Shown here piece after piece: positions 24,981 through 34,465 of a stretch of 64,000 bases of DNA. The stretch's first letter is position 1, and the number at the start of each line of letters is the position of its first letter. Source of the stretch: Flavobacteriales bacterium (GTDB lineage: Bacteria > Bacteroidota > Bacteroidia > Flavobacteriales_D > Crocinitomicaceae); NCBI GenBank assembly GCA_018883325.1, contig VEQH01000004.1, forward strand, positions 1-64,000, written 5' to 3'. The position numbers were made by a program, and so were the translations under genes. Below the pieces are notes generated by a model. That model saw only the letters and a list, made by a program, of their open reading frames with translations. It had not been told where the DNA came from and did not search any database.

Positions 24981-24996
24981 GCAAAAATCAAAGTTT

Positions 24997-25548
24997 ATGA
25001 ATATTAAAGGTATTATTGCTATTTCTGGTCGTCCAGGACTTTTTAAAGTTGTTGCTCAAAGCAAAAACAGTGTAATTGTTGAATCAATGATAGACAAAAA
25101 ACGTTTTCCTGCTTATGCTTCAGAAAAAATTTCAACGTTGGAGGACATTAGCATTTTTACTTACGATGACGATGTTAAGTTGACAGATGTTTTTAAAACA
25201 ATTTTCGATAAATACGAAGGTGGTGAATGCATCTCTCACAAAGCTGATGCAAAAGAATTAGCAAAAACGTTGACTGAGGTTTTACCAAATTACGATCAAG
25301 ATAGAGTTTATCCATCTGATGTTAAGAAAATATTTCAATGGTATAACTTATTGCATGCAGCAGGATTGATGACCGCAGAGGTTGAAAGCGTTGCTGAAGT
25401 TGAAGATACTGAAAAAGCAGTTAAAGAAGTAAAAGCGAAAAAAGAAGAATCGAAAAAGCCTGTTGCAGTTGCACCGACTAAAACTGCTAAGCCAGCAAAC
25501 GTTAAGAAAGCTGCACCTGTAAAAACTGGTGTTTCGAGAGGAAAATAA
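24997..25548 (+). CDS. DUF5606 domain protein
   Basis: The N-terminal 120 residues match the Bacteroidota DUF5606 family (start GIIAISGRPGLFKVVAQSKN, then VIVESMIDKKR and TLEDISIFTYDD). The remaining 60 residues are a low-complexity tail rich in Lys, Ala, Glu and Pro, ending in a basic cluster, and are probably disordered. No enzyme motif is visible, and the family has no established function; small domain plus basic tail would fit nucleic-acid or ribosome binding (inference). It has its own promoter and terminator. Confidence 0.85.
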   Translation: MNIKGIIAISGRPGLFKVVAQSKNSVIVESMIDKKRFPAYASEKISTLEDISIFTYDDDVKLTDVFKTIFDKYEGGECISHKADAKELAKTLTEVLPNYDQDRVYPSDVKKIFQWYNLLHAAGLMTAEVESVAEVEDTEKAVKEVKAKKEESKKPVAVAPTKTAKPANVKKAAPVKTGVSRGK

Positions 25549-25578
25549 ATTTTAACTAAAAGTTAAGAGTAAAAAAAC

Positions 25579-25620
25579 AAGAGTTAAGAACTACCAATAG
25601 TGATTAGCTCTTTTTTTTTT
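25579..25620 (+). terminator. Rho-independent terminator after the DUF5606 gene
   Basis: A 15-bp stem with two mismatches (aagagttaagaacta against tagtgattagctctt), a CCAA loop and a run of ten T. It lies within a stretch of agttaa-type short repeats, and the stem itself looks assembled from those repeats. Confidence 0.85.
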
Positions 25621-25638
25621 GAGTTCAAAAATCTATAC

Positions 25639-25680
25639 AACTTTTAACTCTTCACTTTTAACTCTAAACTTTTAACTTAT
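25639..25680. repeat. 14-bp period tract (acttttaactcta)
   Basis: Three near-copies of cacttttaactcta stand directly before the M3 peptidase ATG. Inverted, related units (agttaagagt, agagttaag) occur at 25561-25590 and form part of the preceding terminator. Confidence 0.65.
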
Positions 25681-25686
25681 TGTTTA

Positions 25687-27396
25687 ATGAAAATAGAAAA
25701 AAATCCAAGAAAATTTATCGCTGAAGATTTGAAAATCAATGCGTGGGAAGATATAAAACCGTATTTCGATAATTTATTAAGTCGTGAATTAAAGACAAAA
25801 ATGAATTTCGAAAAATGGTTAGATGACAGAAGTGAATTAGACGCTGTTCTTGAAGAAGATATGGCTTGGCGTTACATCAGAATGTCTATTGATACAACGA
25901 ATGAAACCTTTTCTTCGGCTTATAATTTATTTGTTACCAAAATCCAACCTGAGCTTGCACCATTAGACGATCAATTGAATCGAAAATTGGTTGATTGTCC
26001 CTTCAAAAGTGAATTTATTGATGATGAAGCATACAAAATTTATTTTCGTGCAACAGAAGTTCAATTGAATTTATTTAGAGAGGAAAACGTTGCAATTGAA
26101 GCTGAATTAAATGAAAAAGCACAACAATACGGAGCAATAAGTGCGGCACAATCTATCGAACACAATAGAGAGAAATTAACGATGCAAAAAGCTGCTCAAA
26201 TGTTGAAAGAGCAAGATGAAAATTTGCGTAAAGAGGTTTTTGAAAAAATCGTAACACGAAGACGTGAAGACACAGAAAAGCTTGACACACTTTATTCTGA
26301 ATTGATTCAAAAACGTCACGAATTAGCCGTAAATGCGGGTTTTGAGAATTTTGTTGATTACAAATTTCAAGCTTTAGGACGTTTTGATTATTCCAAAGAA
26401 GATTGTTTTGCCTTCCATAAAGCAATTAAAAATCTGATCGTTCCTCTTGTCAAAGAAATTCAACTTAAAAGACTTAATTTACTTGGAAAAGATAAATTTA
26501 AACCTTGGGATGTGGAAGTCGATCCAGAAGGAAAAGCTCCATTGAAACCATTTCAAACAGGTAAGGAAATGTTGGAAGGTACAATTCAAATTTTTGACAA
26601 AATAGATTCATATTTTGGAAATTGTTTGCGTACAATGGACGAAATGGGACATTTGGATTTGGATTCAAAACCTGGAAAAGCTCCCGGCGGTTACAATTAT
26701 CCTTTGTATGAAATTGGCGTTCCATTTATCTTTGTGAATGCAGTAGGAGCACAGCGCGATTTGGTGACAATGGTTCACGAAGGTGGTCATGCAGTTCATT
26801 CTTTTTTAAGCAGAGATTTGAAATTGACAGGTTTTAAAAATCTTCCTTCTGAAGTTGCAGAATTGGCATCGATGTCAATGGAAATGTTGACAATGAATTA
26901 TTGGGATGCTTTTTATCCAAATGAAGATGATTTGAAACGTGCAAAAAGAGAGCAATTAGAAGGAATTTTAAAGATTTTACCTTGGATTGCTCAAATTGAT
27001 GCTTTTCAACATTGGATTTATACAAATGTAAATCACACAGTTGTAGAAAGACACCAATATTGGCAACAGCTTTCAAAAGATTTCGGAACAGGTTTGACAG
27101 ATTGGACTGGCTTTGAAGATCAAATTGCTACATCTTGGCAACGTCAACTGCATTTGTTTGAAGTTCCTTTTTATTACATTGAATACGGAATTGCACAATT
27201 AGGTGCATTGGGCGTTTGGAAAAATAGCATTGATGATTTCGATAAAGCAGTGAACGATTACAAAGAGGCTTTGAAACTTGGCTATACAAAATCAATCCCT
27301 GAAATTTATGCTACTGCAAACGTGAAATTTGATTTTTCTGAGTCTTACTTAAAAGAATTGGCGGATTTTATTCAAACTGAATTAAGAAGTTATTGA
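25687..27396 (+). CDS. M3 family oligoendopeptidase
   Basis: A cytoplasmic zinc metallopeptidase of 569 residues related to PepF and thimet oligopeptidase that degrades short peptides. The zinc motif HEGGH is at residues 364-368, followed by the third-ligand helix VAELASMSMEMLTM. No signal peptide is present. The C-terminal helical part with YGIAQLGALGVWK is typical. It is preceded by a 14-bp repeat tract; no clear -7 box was found. Confidence 0.94.
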   Translation: MKIEKNPRKFIAEDLKINAWEDIKPYFDNLLSRELKTKMNFEKWLDDRSELDAVLEEDMAWRYIRMSIDTTNETFSSAYNLFVTKIQPELAPLDDQLNRKLVDCPFKSEFIDDEAYKIYFRATEVQLNLFREENVAIEAELNEKAQQYGAISAAQSIEHNREKLTMQKAAQMLKEQDENLRKEVFEKIVTRRREDTEKLDTLYSELIQKRHELAVNAGFENFVDYKFQALGRFDYSKEDCFAFHKAIKNLIVPLVKEIQLKRLNLLGKDKFKPWDVEVDPEGKAPLKPFQTGKEMLEGTIQIFDKIDSYFGNCLRTMDEMGHLDLDSKPGKAPGGYNYPLYEIGVPFIFVNAVGAQRDLVTMVHEGGHAVHSFLSRDLKLTGFKNLPSEVAELASMSMEMLTMNYWDAFYPNEDDLKRAKREQLEGILKILPWIAQIDAFQHWIYTNVNHTVVERHQYWQQLSKDFGTGLTDWTGFEDQIATSWQRQLHLFEVPFYYIEYGIAQLGALGVWKNSIDDFDKAVNDYKEALKLGYTKSIPEIYATANVKFDFSESYLKELADFIQTELRSY

Positions 27397-27466
27397 TAAA
27401 TAACAGTTTTGTTTTGAAATGAATAAAAGTATCAGTTGACTAACTTTTAGACTTTTTCTATTTGCT

Positions 27467-29728
27467 TTATTTTACAATCCTAATTTCATCAATAAAAGTC
27501 CAAGGTTGGTGACCTTCGCCAGCCAAGCCTTGTTCGATTTTCTTTTTGGAATGAATAGTGATTCTAAGTTTTGAGGCTTTTCCAGAGAAAGGAACAAACA
27601 ATTTAGATTCGGTAAAGGAAATTTGTGAATTGGTTTTATCTGCATTTAAAGTTTTTGATTTTTTTCCGTTTGATTGCTCAATAGTTATTGAAGTTGGTAA
27701 TTGTATCCATGAACCTTCATCTTTCAAAAAGGACAATTCCAAACCTTTGATTTTCTGTTTTTTCAATAAATCAATTTCAAAAATAATTTCAGATGTATCA
27801 AAACCCAACCATTCATTTCCTTTCCATGGTAGAGAGCCATAATTTCCATCTACTAATGTCAAATCGCCGTTGTTGTAACGTGGATTAGGCAAGGTTATTA
27901 ATTTTAATGGCAAACCTAAAGTCGGCGAGTTTTTAATTATCACACTTTCTGAAATTTGTGTCTCGTTTGAAGTAAATTCAATTATTTCTTCTTGCGATTT
28001 TTCACTTCTGTTGATGGAGAATAAAGTATTTGAATTTATGTTACTTACGCGATTTTCGGGAATTTTTTTTACTTGAAACGTTTCATTTCGCTTTGAATTG
28101 ATTTGAATTGCAATTCCTTCTGTCGTTCTTGAAATTTGTGTGCTTGCGGCTAGAAATGTTTTTGCGAAATTTACTTTTCGCTTCTCTAAAATCGGTAAAT
28201 GGTAGTTGATTAAATTGTCTTCAAATGTTTGGAAAGAAGGCTTGTTTTGACACCACAAAACTTGACTTAAAGCAATTGCTCGTGGATAAACCATGTATTC
28301 AACTTGTTGAAAATTATCAATGTATTCTGTCCAAAGATTTGCTTGTCCACCTAAAATGTATGCAGCTTGTTCGGACTTCATTGCTTTAGGAATAGGGTTG
28401 AAATCATAGACTTTTTCGAGCGAAGTGTAGCCACCGAAAGCAAGTGGTTCAGATTTTCCTCTACCTTGATAATGATCAAAATAACAATGTGAACCAGGCG
28501 ACATCACAACATCATGTCCTTGCTTGGCCGCTTCGATTCCACCTTCAAATCCACGCCACGACATAACAGCAGCATTGGGCGAAAGTCCACCTTCTAAAAT
28601 TTCATCCCAACCAATTAATTTTTTCCCTTTTGAAACCAGAAATTTATCCATGCGCTGAATGAAGTAACTTTGTAATTCATGTTCGTCTTTGAGCTTATTT
28701 TCTTTAATTAAATGTTGGCATTTTTCACATTTTTTCCATTGATTTTTTGGTGCTTCATCACCACCTATATGCACGTATTGACCAGGGAAAAGTGTAATCA
28801 CTTCAGCTAAAATATCTTGTAAGAAGAGAATTGTTTCCTCTTTTGCACAAAAAATATCGTCAAAAACACCCCATAATCCTTCGACACCTTGCTGTTTCCC
28901 TGTACAAGAAAATTCAGGATAGGCAGCTAAAGCCGCTCTTGCGTGTCCGGGCATTTCAATTTCAGGTACGATTGTGATGTATCTTTCCGCTGCGTATTTT
29001 ACAATTGCTTTTATTTCTTCTTGCGTGTAAAATCCTCCGTATCGATTTTTATCATAAGTTCTTGGCGTGCTCGTGTAATGATTTTTTACAGTGCTGTCGC
29101 GCCATGCACCAATTGCAGTCAATTTTGGATACTTTTTGATTTCAATTCTCCAACCTTGATCATCTGTCAAATGCCAATGAAAAGTGTTGAACTTGTAAAT
29201 TGCCATCAAGTCGATGTAGCGTTTAACTTCTTCGACGGTGAAAAAATGACGTGCCACATCCAAATGCAATCCGCGCCATTTAAAGTTTGGATAATCACTG
29301 ATGTAACATTTGGTAATGGTAGGTTCATTGTTTTTGTTTTCAATTAATTGCATTAAAGATTGCAAGGCATAAAAACAGGAGCGTTCACTTGTGTATGAAA
29401 TTAAAATGGTTTTTGTAATGTTAATTGTGTAAGAATCTTCAATGGCATTTTTCAGTTTTTTAAATTGAATAATTGGATTCTCTTTGGACACGAAGGCTTG
29501 CATTTGATGGTTAACACCGAGCAAATAATTCAACTGATTGAAAAGGTTTTTAGTTAAATTAGTTGTGTCAACGCCCAAAGATAAAGGTAGATTTGATTGC
29601 GCACTTTCCTTCTCAAGGTTCGGAAGTACATAATTTGTAGGAGTAGGAAGTACAGGGCAATTATTTTGAGAAAAAGAAGAAGAATTCAAAAATCCCAAAA
29701 GTAAAAAGAGCAATAAAAGTTGTTTCAT
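27467..29728 (-). CDS. Beta-N-acetylhexosaminidase, GH20, secreted
   Basis: The enzyme removes terminal N-acetylglucosamine or N-acetylgalactosamine from chitin fragments, glycans or muropeptides. A signal peptide ends near residue 20. A GH20b-like domain (25-140) precedes the TIM barrel (about 145-500), with substrate motifs GLHLDVARHFF and FHWHLTDDQGWRIE, and catalytic Asp324-Glu325 in HIGGDEAPKNQW. The last 130 residues resemble an F5/8-type (discoidin) carbohydrate-binding domain. No PUL partners are nearby. A likely leaderless promoter lies upstream. Confidence 0.95.
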   Translation of the reverse strand: MKQLLLLFLLLGFLNSSSFSQNNCPVLPTPTNYVLPNLEKESAQSNLPLSLGVDTTNLTKNLFNQLNYLLGVNHQMQAFVSKENPIIQFKKLKNAIEDSYTINITKTILISYTSERSCFYALQSLMQLIENKNNEPTITKCYISDYPNFKWRGLHLDVARHFFTVEEVKRYIDLMAIYKFNTFHWHLTDDQGWRIEIKKYPKLTAIGAWRDSTVKNHYTSTPRTYDKNRYGGFYTQEEIKAIVKYAAERYITIVPEIEMPGHARAALAAYPEFSCTGKQQGVEGLWGVFDDIFCAKEETILFLQDILAEVITLFPGQYVHIGGDEAPKNQWKKCEKCQHLIKENKLKDEHELQSYFIQRMDKFLVSKGKKLIGWDEILEGGLSPNAAVMSWRGFEGGIEAAKQGHDVVMSPGSHCYFDHYQGRGKSEPLAFGGYTSLEKVYDFNPIPKAMKSEQAAYILGGQANLWTEYIDNFQQVEYMVYPRAIALSQVLWCQNKPSFQTFEDNLINYHLPILEKRKVNFAKTFLAASTQISRTTEGIAIQINSKRNETFQVKKIPENRVSNINSNTLFSINRSEKSQEEIIEFTSNETQISESVIIKNSPTLGLPLKLITLPNPRYNNGDLTLVDGNYGSLPWKGNEWLGFDTSEIIFEIDLLKKQKIKGLELSFLKDEGSWIQLPTSITIEQSNGKKSKTLNADKTNSQISFTESKLFVPFSGKASKLRITIHSKKKIEQGLAGEGHQPWTFIDEIRIVK

Positions 29729-29732
29729 GAGT

Positions 29733-29766
29733 TAAAAGTATAAAACAACTTTGGGAATTTATTCAA
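29733..29766 (-). promoter_or_regulatory. Probable promoter of the GH20 gene
   Basis: TTG (29766-29764), a 23-base spacer and TACTTTTA (29740-29733, one mismatch to TAnnTTTG) lie exactly 4 bases before the ATG at 29728. The mRNA would begin at or near the start codon. Confidence 0.5.
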
Positions 29767-29843
29767 TAGTGAATTAATTCTATCCAAAACAAAAAAACCA
29801 CGAACGGAGCTCATAGTTTAAATATGAATTTGAAAAAGAATAA

Positions 29844-30050
29844 CTATTTCTTCACCGTACAAGTTGAAATTCCTACTAAAGTATACAATGGGCAAAAACC
29901 AATTAAACTTGTCAAAGTAAAAACGCCACCCAATGCGAGAAGGACAATTCCGAAAGTTCCTGTTACTGTTCCTGTAAAATAAAGTGTTGCGAAAATTGCG
30001 ACAATTACCATTCTGATAATTTTGTCTGCTGTACCCATGTTTGCTTTCAT
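29844..30050 (-). CDS. DUF2892 inner-membrane protein
   Basis: A 68-residue protein with two membrane helices. The N-terminus NMGTADKIIRMVIV and the C-terminal GFCPLYTLVGISTC match the DUF2892 family (the membrane part of YgaP-like proteins). The family often sits near rhodanese genes and Crp/Fnr regulators, and the Cys residues near the end suggest a link to sulfur or redox chemistry (inference). The upstream palindrome supports control by a Crp/Fnr-type factor. It stands as a single gene. Confidence 0.88.
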   Translation of the reverse strand: MKANMGTADKIIRMVIVAIFATLYFTGTVTGTFGIVLLALGGVFTLTSLIGFCPLYTLVGISTCTVKK

Positions 30051-30118
30051 ATTTCTAAATTTTAGATTTAAACTTTTTAAAACAAGCTTCTATGAAATTT
30101 GAAGTTGTTTTTTACGGA

Positions 30119-30163
30119 CAAATATAAATCAAAAGAAAAGAACTTAACGTGACTTAAATCACA
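30119..30163 (-). promoter_or_regulatory. Crp/Fnr-type operator with activator-dependent promoter for the DUF2892 gene
   Basis: On the minus strand TGTGATTTAAGTCACG (30163-30148) is a near-perfect TGTGA-N6-TCACA palindrome. It is followed by a -7 box TATATTTG (30126-30119) that lacks a -33 TTG. With the start about 5 bases after the box, near 30114, the palindrome is centred close to -41.5, the classic class II activator position. Confidence 0.65.
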
Positions 30164-30209
30164 TAAGACGAAAATTTTATGAGTTTATAAATGGTTGAAA
30201 TAAAGTTTA

Positions 30210-30800
30210 TTACTCTAGAATAGCTCCAATGTAATTTAAAATAGGTTCTTTACCAAAACCTGATTCACTTGAACTAGTGAAAACGGGCGGTAATTCGTCC
30301 CAATATTTCAACATTTCTTTGCGGTATTTTGCTAAGTTTTTTTGAAGAGCAGTACTAGAAAGTTTATCTATTTTAGTAAAAACCATTGAAAAGGGAAGTC
30401 CTTTTTCACCGCACCAATTCATAAATTCAAGGTCGATTTGTTGAGGCTCAAGTCGTGCGTCAAGCAAAACAAAGGTGTTCATTAAATTTTTGCGTTTTGT
30501 CAAATATTCAGAGATAAATTTCTCCCATTTGAAACGTGCTGTTTTTGATGCTTTTGCGTAACCATATCCTGGTAAATCCACTAAATACCATTTTTCGTCG
30601 ATTAGAAAGTGGTTAATCAATTGCGTTTTACCTGGAGTTCCAGATGTTTTAGCAAGGTTTTTTTTTCCTGTCAACATATTGATTAACGAGGATTTACCAA
30701 CATTTGAACGGCCGATAAAGGCGAATTCATACTTTTCATCCGTTGGACATTTGCTAACTTCCGAATTGGAAACAACAAATACAGCATCTTTGATTTTCAT
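30210..30800 (-). CDS. engB: Ribosome biogenesis GTPase YsxC/EngB
   Basis: A small GTPase for large-subunit assembly. G1 [13 protein letters not shown]2 [10 protein letters not shown]3 [10 protein letters not shown]4 FTKIDKLS and G5 TSSSESGFG are all visible in 196 residues. A -7 box TATCTTTG (30815-30808, minus strand) lies 7 bases before the ATG, so the leader would be at most a few bases. Confidence 0.96.
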   Translation of the reverse strand: MKIKDAVFVVSNSEVSKCPTDEKYEFAFIGRSNVGKSSLINMLTGKKNLAKTSGTPGKTQLINHFLIDEKWYLVDLPGYGYAKASKTARFKWEKFISEYLTKRKNLMNTFVLLDARLEPQQIDLEFMNWCGEKGLPFSMVFTKIDKLSSTALQKNLAKYRKEMLKYWDELPPVFTSSSESGFGKEPILNYIGAILE

Positions 30801-31033
30801 ATTAATGCAAAGATAATAGGATTATGTGGTGTTTTTGGAAAGTTGATTCTGGAAAGTTGAATTTTAAAATTTAATAACCAACCAAAGTCTTTTCATGATT
30901 ACTTAATCAAATTTAACCATCGGGTTAATTCCACTTTCATTCTAGACGACATTTTAAAAATTAATTCAAGCGAATCAACTATTTTTTAATAAAAAACAAG
31001 TTACTTTAACGCCAAAATAAATTAAACAAAAAT

Positions 31034-31909
31034 ATGGCATCAGGATTTTTTGCAATTTTAGATGATATAGCCGCTTTGATGGATGATGTTGCAGTAAACG
31101 TAAAAATCGCAACAAAAAAAACAGCAGGAATTCTAGGTGATGATTTGGCTGTTAACGCTGAAAAATCAACCGGTTTTGTTTCTTCAAGAGAAATTCCGGT
31201 TTTATGGGCAATTACAAAAGGTTCTTTTATAAATAAAGTAATAATCGTTCCGATTGCTCTGCTGTTAAACGTATTTCTTCCTTCTGCAATAATTGCAATT
31301 CTTGTTTTAGGAGGTTTTTACCTTGCTTATGAGGGAGTTGAGAAAATAATCGAATTCTTTTTTCATAAAAAGCATTCTTCAATACACGAACAAAAAGAAG
31401 AGAACCAAGAAGATGCAGTGTTGGAAAAAACAAAAATTAAATCAGCAATTACTACTGATTTTATCTTGTCGGTTGAAATCGTGATTATTGCACTTAGTTC
31501 TGTTTTAGACAAGGGTTTAAGCACTCAAATTATAACTGTATCGGCAGTTTCTCTATTAGCAACCGTTGGAGTTTACGGAATTGTGGCATTAATTGTCAGA
31601 ATGGATGATTTTGGATTTTTATTGATTCGTAAATCAAACAACAAAGGATTTTTAAACACAATGGGTCTACTTTTAGTTAAAATGTTACCCATCATCATAA
31701 AAATATTTGCAGTAGTTGGAACGATCGCATTGTTACTTGTTTCTGGCGGAATTTTTGTACACAATAGCGAATACCTTCATCATATTTTACCCAATTTACC
31801 ATCGATAATTAAAGAGTTTATCTTTGGAATTATCGGCGGTTTACTAGTGATTGGCTTATTGACAGCCGTGAAATTTATTGTTTCGCTGTTCAAAGGAAAA
31901 AAAGCTTGA
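31034..31909 (+). CDS. DUF808 family inner-membrane protein (YedI-like)
   Basis: The N-terminus GFFAILDDIAALMDDVAVNV, then KIATKKTAGILGDDLAVNAE, is the DUF808 signature. The 291 residues hold six to seven membrane segments; a charged loop around residues 115-138 separates the two halves. Function is unknown. It is a single gene, convergent with the S9 peptidase gene, in a region without other clear signals. Confidence 0.9.
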   Translation: MASGFFAILDDIAALMDDVAVNVKIATKKTAGILGDDLAVNAEKSTGFVSSREIPVLWAITKGSFINKVIIVPIALLLNVFLPSAIIAILVLGGFYLAYEGVEKIIEFFFHKKHSSIHEQKEENQEDAVLEKTKIKSAITTDFILSVEIVIIALSSVLDKGLSTQIITVSAVSLLATVGVYGIVALIVRMDDFGFLLIRKSNNKGFLNTMGLLLVKMLPIIIKIFAVVGTIALLLVSGGIFVHNSEYLHHILPNLPSIIKEFIFGIIGGLLVIGLLTAVKFIVSLFKGKKA

Positions 31910-32024
31910 GTAAAACTAGGACAGAGTTATAGCTTATTCCAAATCGTCAATATTAAACATCAAAAAGCTTCAAACCGAAAGAAATCTCCTTTTAGACTTA
32001 AGTTCAATTATTGAAAAATTTAAT

Positions 32025-34187
32025 CTAAAGATTTTCTAAAACGTAATCCAACATCATTTGAAATAAATGATTGCGTGTGTTTCCACCATAAATTCCATGG
32101 TTTTTGTTTGGATAGATGAATAAATCAAATTGTTTGTTGGCTTTTACCAATGCAGAAATCATTTCCATTGAGTTTTGGTAATGCACATTATCGTCTGCTG
32201 AACCGTGAATTAAAAAGTATTTACCTTTTAATTGGTCCACAAAATTAATAGGCGAATTGCGATCGTAACCGTCTTCATTTTCCTTAGGTGTGCGCATGAA
32301 ACGTTCCGTGTAAATGTTGTCGTAGTATCTCCAATTTGTCACAGGCGCAACTGCGATTGCCATTTTGAATACATCAGCACCTTTTGTGATTGCCAAAGAA
32401 GCCATGAAACCACCATAACTCCAACCCATGATTCCGATTCTTGTTGGGTCAACGTATTCTAATTTTTGAATTTCTTTTGCAGTGTTAATAATGTCTTCAA
32501 TCTCTAATTTTCCGAGTTGTAAATAAGTAGATTTTTTGAATTTTGCACCTTGATACATCGTTCCTCTCGGGTCAACAGTTACAACAATGTAACCTTTTTG
32601 CGCCAGTAATTGATGATAAATGTAGTCGCTTCCGTCCCAAGCATCTAGTACTTCGTTGTGTCCAGGTCCACCATAAACATTAAAATAAACAGGATATTTT
32701 TTTGAGGTATCAAAGTTGGCAGGTTTTAGCATCCAACCATTTAATTTAACCCCGTTCGCATTGAAAGTTAAAAACTCTTTTTGAGGAAAATTGTAACTTT
32801 TCACTTTGTTCTTTAATTCTTCGTTTGTTTCTAAATCTCTCAATTTAGTACCGTCATTTTTGTAAAGTGAATGAGTAGGAGGGGTGTTGCCGTCCGAGTG
32901 AGTTAGAACACAATAATTCATTCCTGTTGTGAATTCAGCCTCATTGTATCCTTTGGAAGAACTAATAAGTTTTTTGTTTGAACCATCAATCTGAATGGAG
33001 TAAATTGCTTTGTTTATGGATGAAGGTTCGGCCGAACTGTAGTAAATCGTTTTGTTGGCAGCATCAATTCCTAAAAATTCAATAACATCCCAATTTCCTT
33101 TAGTTATTTGTGTTGTTTTTCCGTCAAATCCTAGCAAATAGATGTGATTGTAACCATCAATTTCGGAAGTTCTCAAAAGTGATTTGCCATCTTTTAAAAT
33201 CAATAAATTATTATCAATTTCAACATAGGTGTCTGATTTTTCTTCAAAAAAGATGCGTTGCGTTGGTTTTTTTGTGGTGTAATCAATCAAGTGATATTTT
33301 AAATGACTTTGGTGACGATTTAAAGTTTGAATGATAAGTTGATTCGCTGTTTCAGACCAATTTAGGCGTGGAATGTATTCATATTCACCCAAAGCTATTG
33401 GTTTGATTGAGGCATCTTTAACTTTAACGATGTGAGCTGTAACTTTGCTATTTACTTCGCCTGCTTTTGGGTATTTGAATTTATACTGTTCAGGATACAA
33501 ACTTCCGTACATTGCCATTGTAAACTCAGGAACTTCGCGTTCGTCAAATTTCAAAAAGGCAATCATTTTGCTATCAGGAGACCAGGCGTATGCTTTTGTG
33601 ATTGAAAATTCTTCTTCATATACCCAATCCGTTGTACCATTTATGATTTTGTTCTTTTTACCATCTTTCGTCAATTTTGTAACTACTCCTGATTTTATGT
33701 TTTTCACAAATAAATCGTTCCCGTGTATGTAGGAAACCATTGTTCCATCAGGAGAATATTCTGCTAAAGTTTGTGGTTGATGTTCAGTATCTAAAGGTTG
33801 TAATTTCTTTGAAGCGATATCATAAAGAAAGTAAACGGCTTTAAAACTTCTTCTGTAAACAGGTGTAGTTTCCGTTAAAAAAAGAATTTTCGATTCATCG
33901 GCATTGAACTCGTAATCGTCATAAACGACTTCTTTCCCATTGAATATTAAATCTTTCCCATCCACTAAAGTTGTTCCTTGATCAGCAGAATTGGCAATGT
34001 TGTATTTTTTTATCGATCTATCTTTTGTTGGACGTGTGTAATGTTCTCCGTCATTCATTGATTTGAAACCTTCTACACCTTTGGCATAAAACTCATACTT
34101 TTTCCAAATTTTTTCTATTGTAAGTTCTTGATTAAAAGCAACAAAGGAAACAAATAGAAATCCAATACAAATGAGCAGTTTATTCAT
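32025..34187 (-). CDS. S9 family serine peptidase, dipeptidyl peptidase IV type
   Basis: A secreted prolyl-type dipeptidyl peptidase of 720 residues. The signal peptide ends near Ala17-Phe18. An eight-blade propeller domain (DPPIV_N, about 60-450) is followed by the alpha/beta hydrolase with Ser590 in GWSYGG, Asp in HGSADDNVHY and His in NKNHGIYGG. The Glu pair for N-terminus recognition (WVYEEEFS) near residue 195 supports dipeptidyl cleavage. It works in peptide use in the periplasm. It is divergent from the lamin-tail gene. Confidence 0.95.
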   Translation of the reverse strand: MNKLLICIGFLFVSFVAFNQELTIEKIWKKYEFYAKGVEGFKSMNDGEHYTRPTKDRSIKKYNIANSADQGTTLVDGKDLIFNGKEVVYDDYEFNADESKILFLTETTPVYRRSFKAVYFLYDIASKKLQPLDTEHQPQTLAEYSPDGTMVSYIHGNDLFVKNIKSGVVTKLTKDGKKNKIINGTTDWVYEEEFSITKAYAWSPDSKMIAFLKFDEREVPEFTMAMYGSLYPEQYKFKYPKAGEVNSKVTAHIVKVKDASIKPIALGEYEYIPRLNWSETANQLIIQTLNRHQSHLKYHLIDYTTKKPTQRIFFEEKSDTYVEIDNNLLILKDGKSLLRTSEIDGYNHIYLLGFDGKTTQITKGNWDVIEFLGIDAANKTIYYSSAEPSSINKAIYSIQIDGSNKKLISSSKGYNEAEFTTGMNYCVLTHSDGNTPPTHSLYKNDGTKLRDLETNEELKNKVKSYNFPQKEFLTFNANGVKLNGWMLKPANFDTSKKYPVYFNVYGGPGHNEVLDAWDGSDYIYHQLLAQKGYIVVTVDPRGTMYQGAKFKKSTYLQLGKLEIEDIINTAKEIQKLEYVDPTRIGIMGWSYGGFMASLAITKGADVFKMAIAVAPVTNWRYYDNIYTERFMRTPKENEDGYDRNSPINFVDQLKGKYFLIHGSADDNVHYQNSMEMISALVKANKQFDLFIYPNKNHGIYGGNTRNHLFQMMLDYVLENL

Positions 34188-34465
34188 AATTGATAAATTT
34201 TAAAATCGAAGATAAGCATAACTTTTGTAGCATAAATTATTTTCAACAATTAGAAAAAAAAATAAAATGCGATGTTAACAAATTCATAATGTCAAGCATT
34301 GAAAAAATCTTTAATTTTGTCAAAGTTTTACGTGTCCTCCTTGATGCAATATTAGCTGAAACCACGTTTAAACAGTAACTTTAAATTGAATGAGCATTTA
34401 GTTGAAATTTATTTCCGCATATTCTGTTACAATAATTCTTGTATTTTAAATCTAATAAACATAAA

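Noticed and set aside
34190-34378. 62-codon plus-strand frame between the S9 peptidase and lamin-tail genes
   Set aside because: Low complexity, no promoter or family evidence; an inverted repeat near 34326-34374 is too imperfect to call an RNA element.
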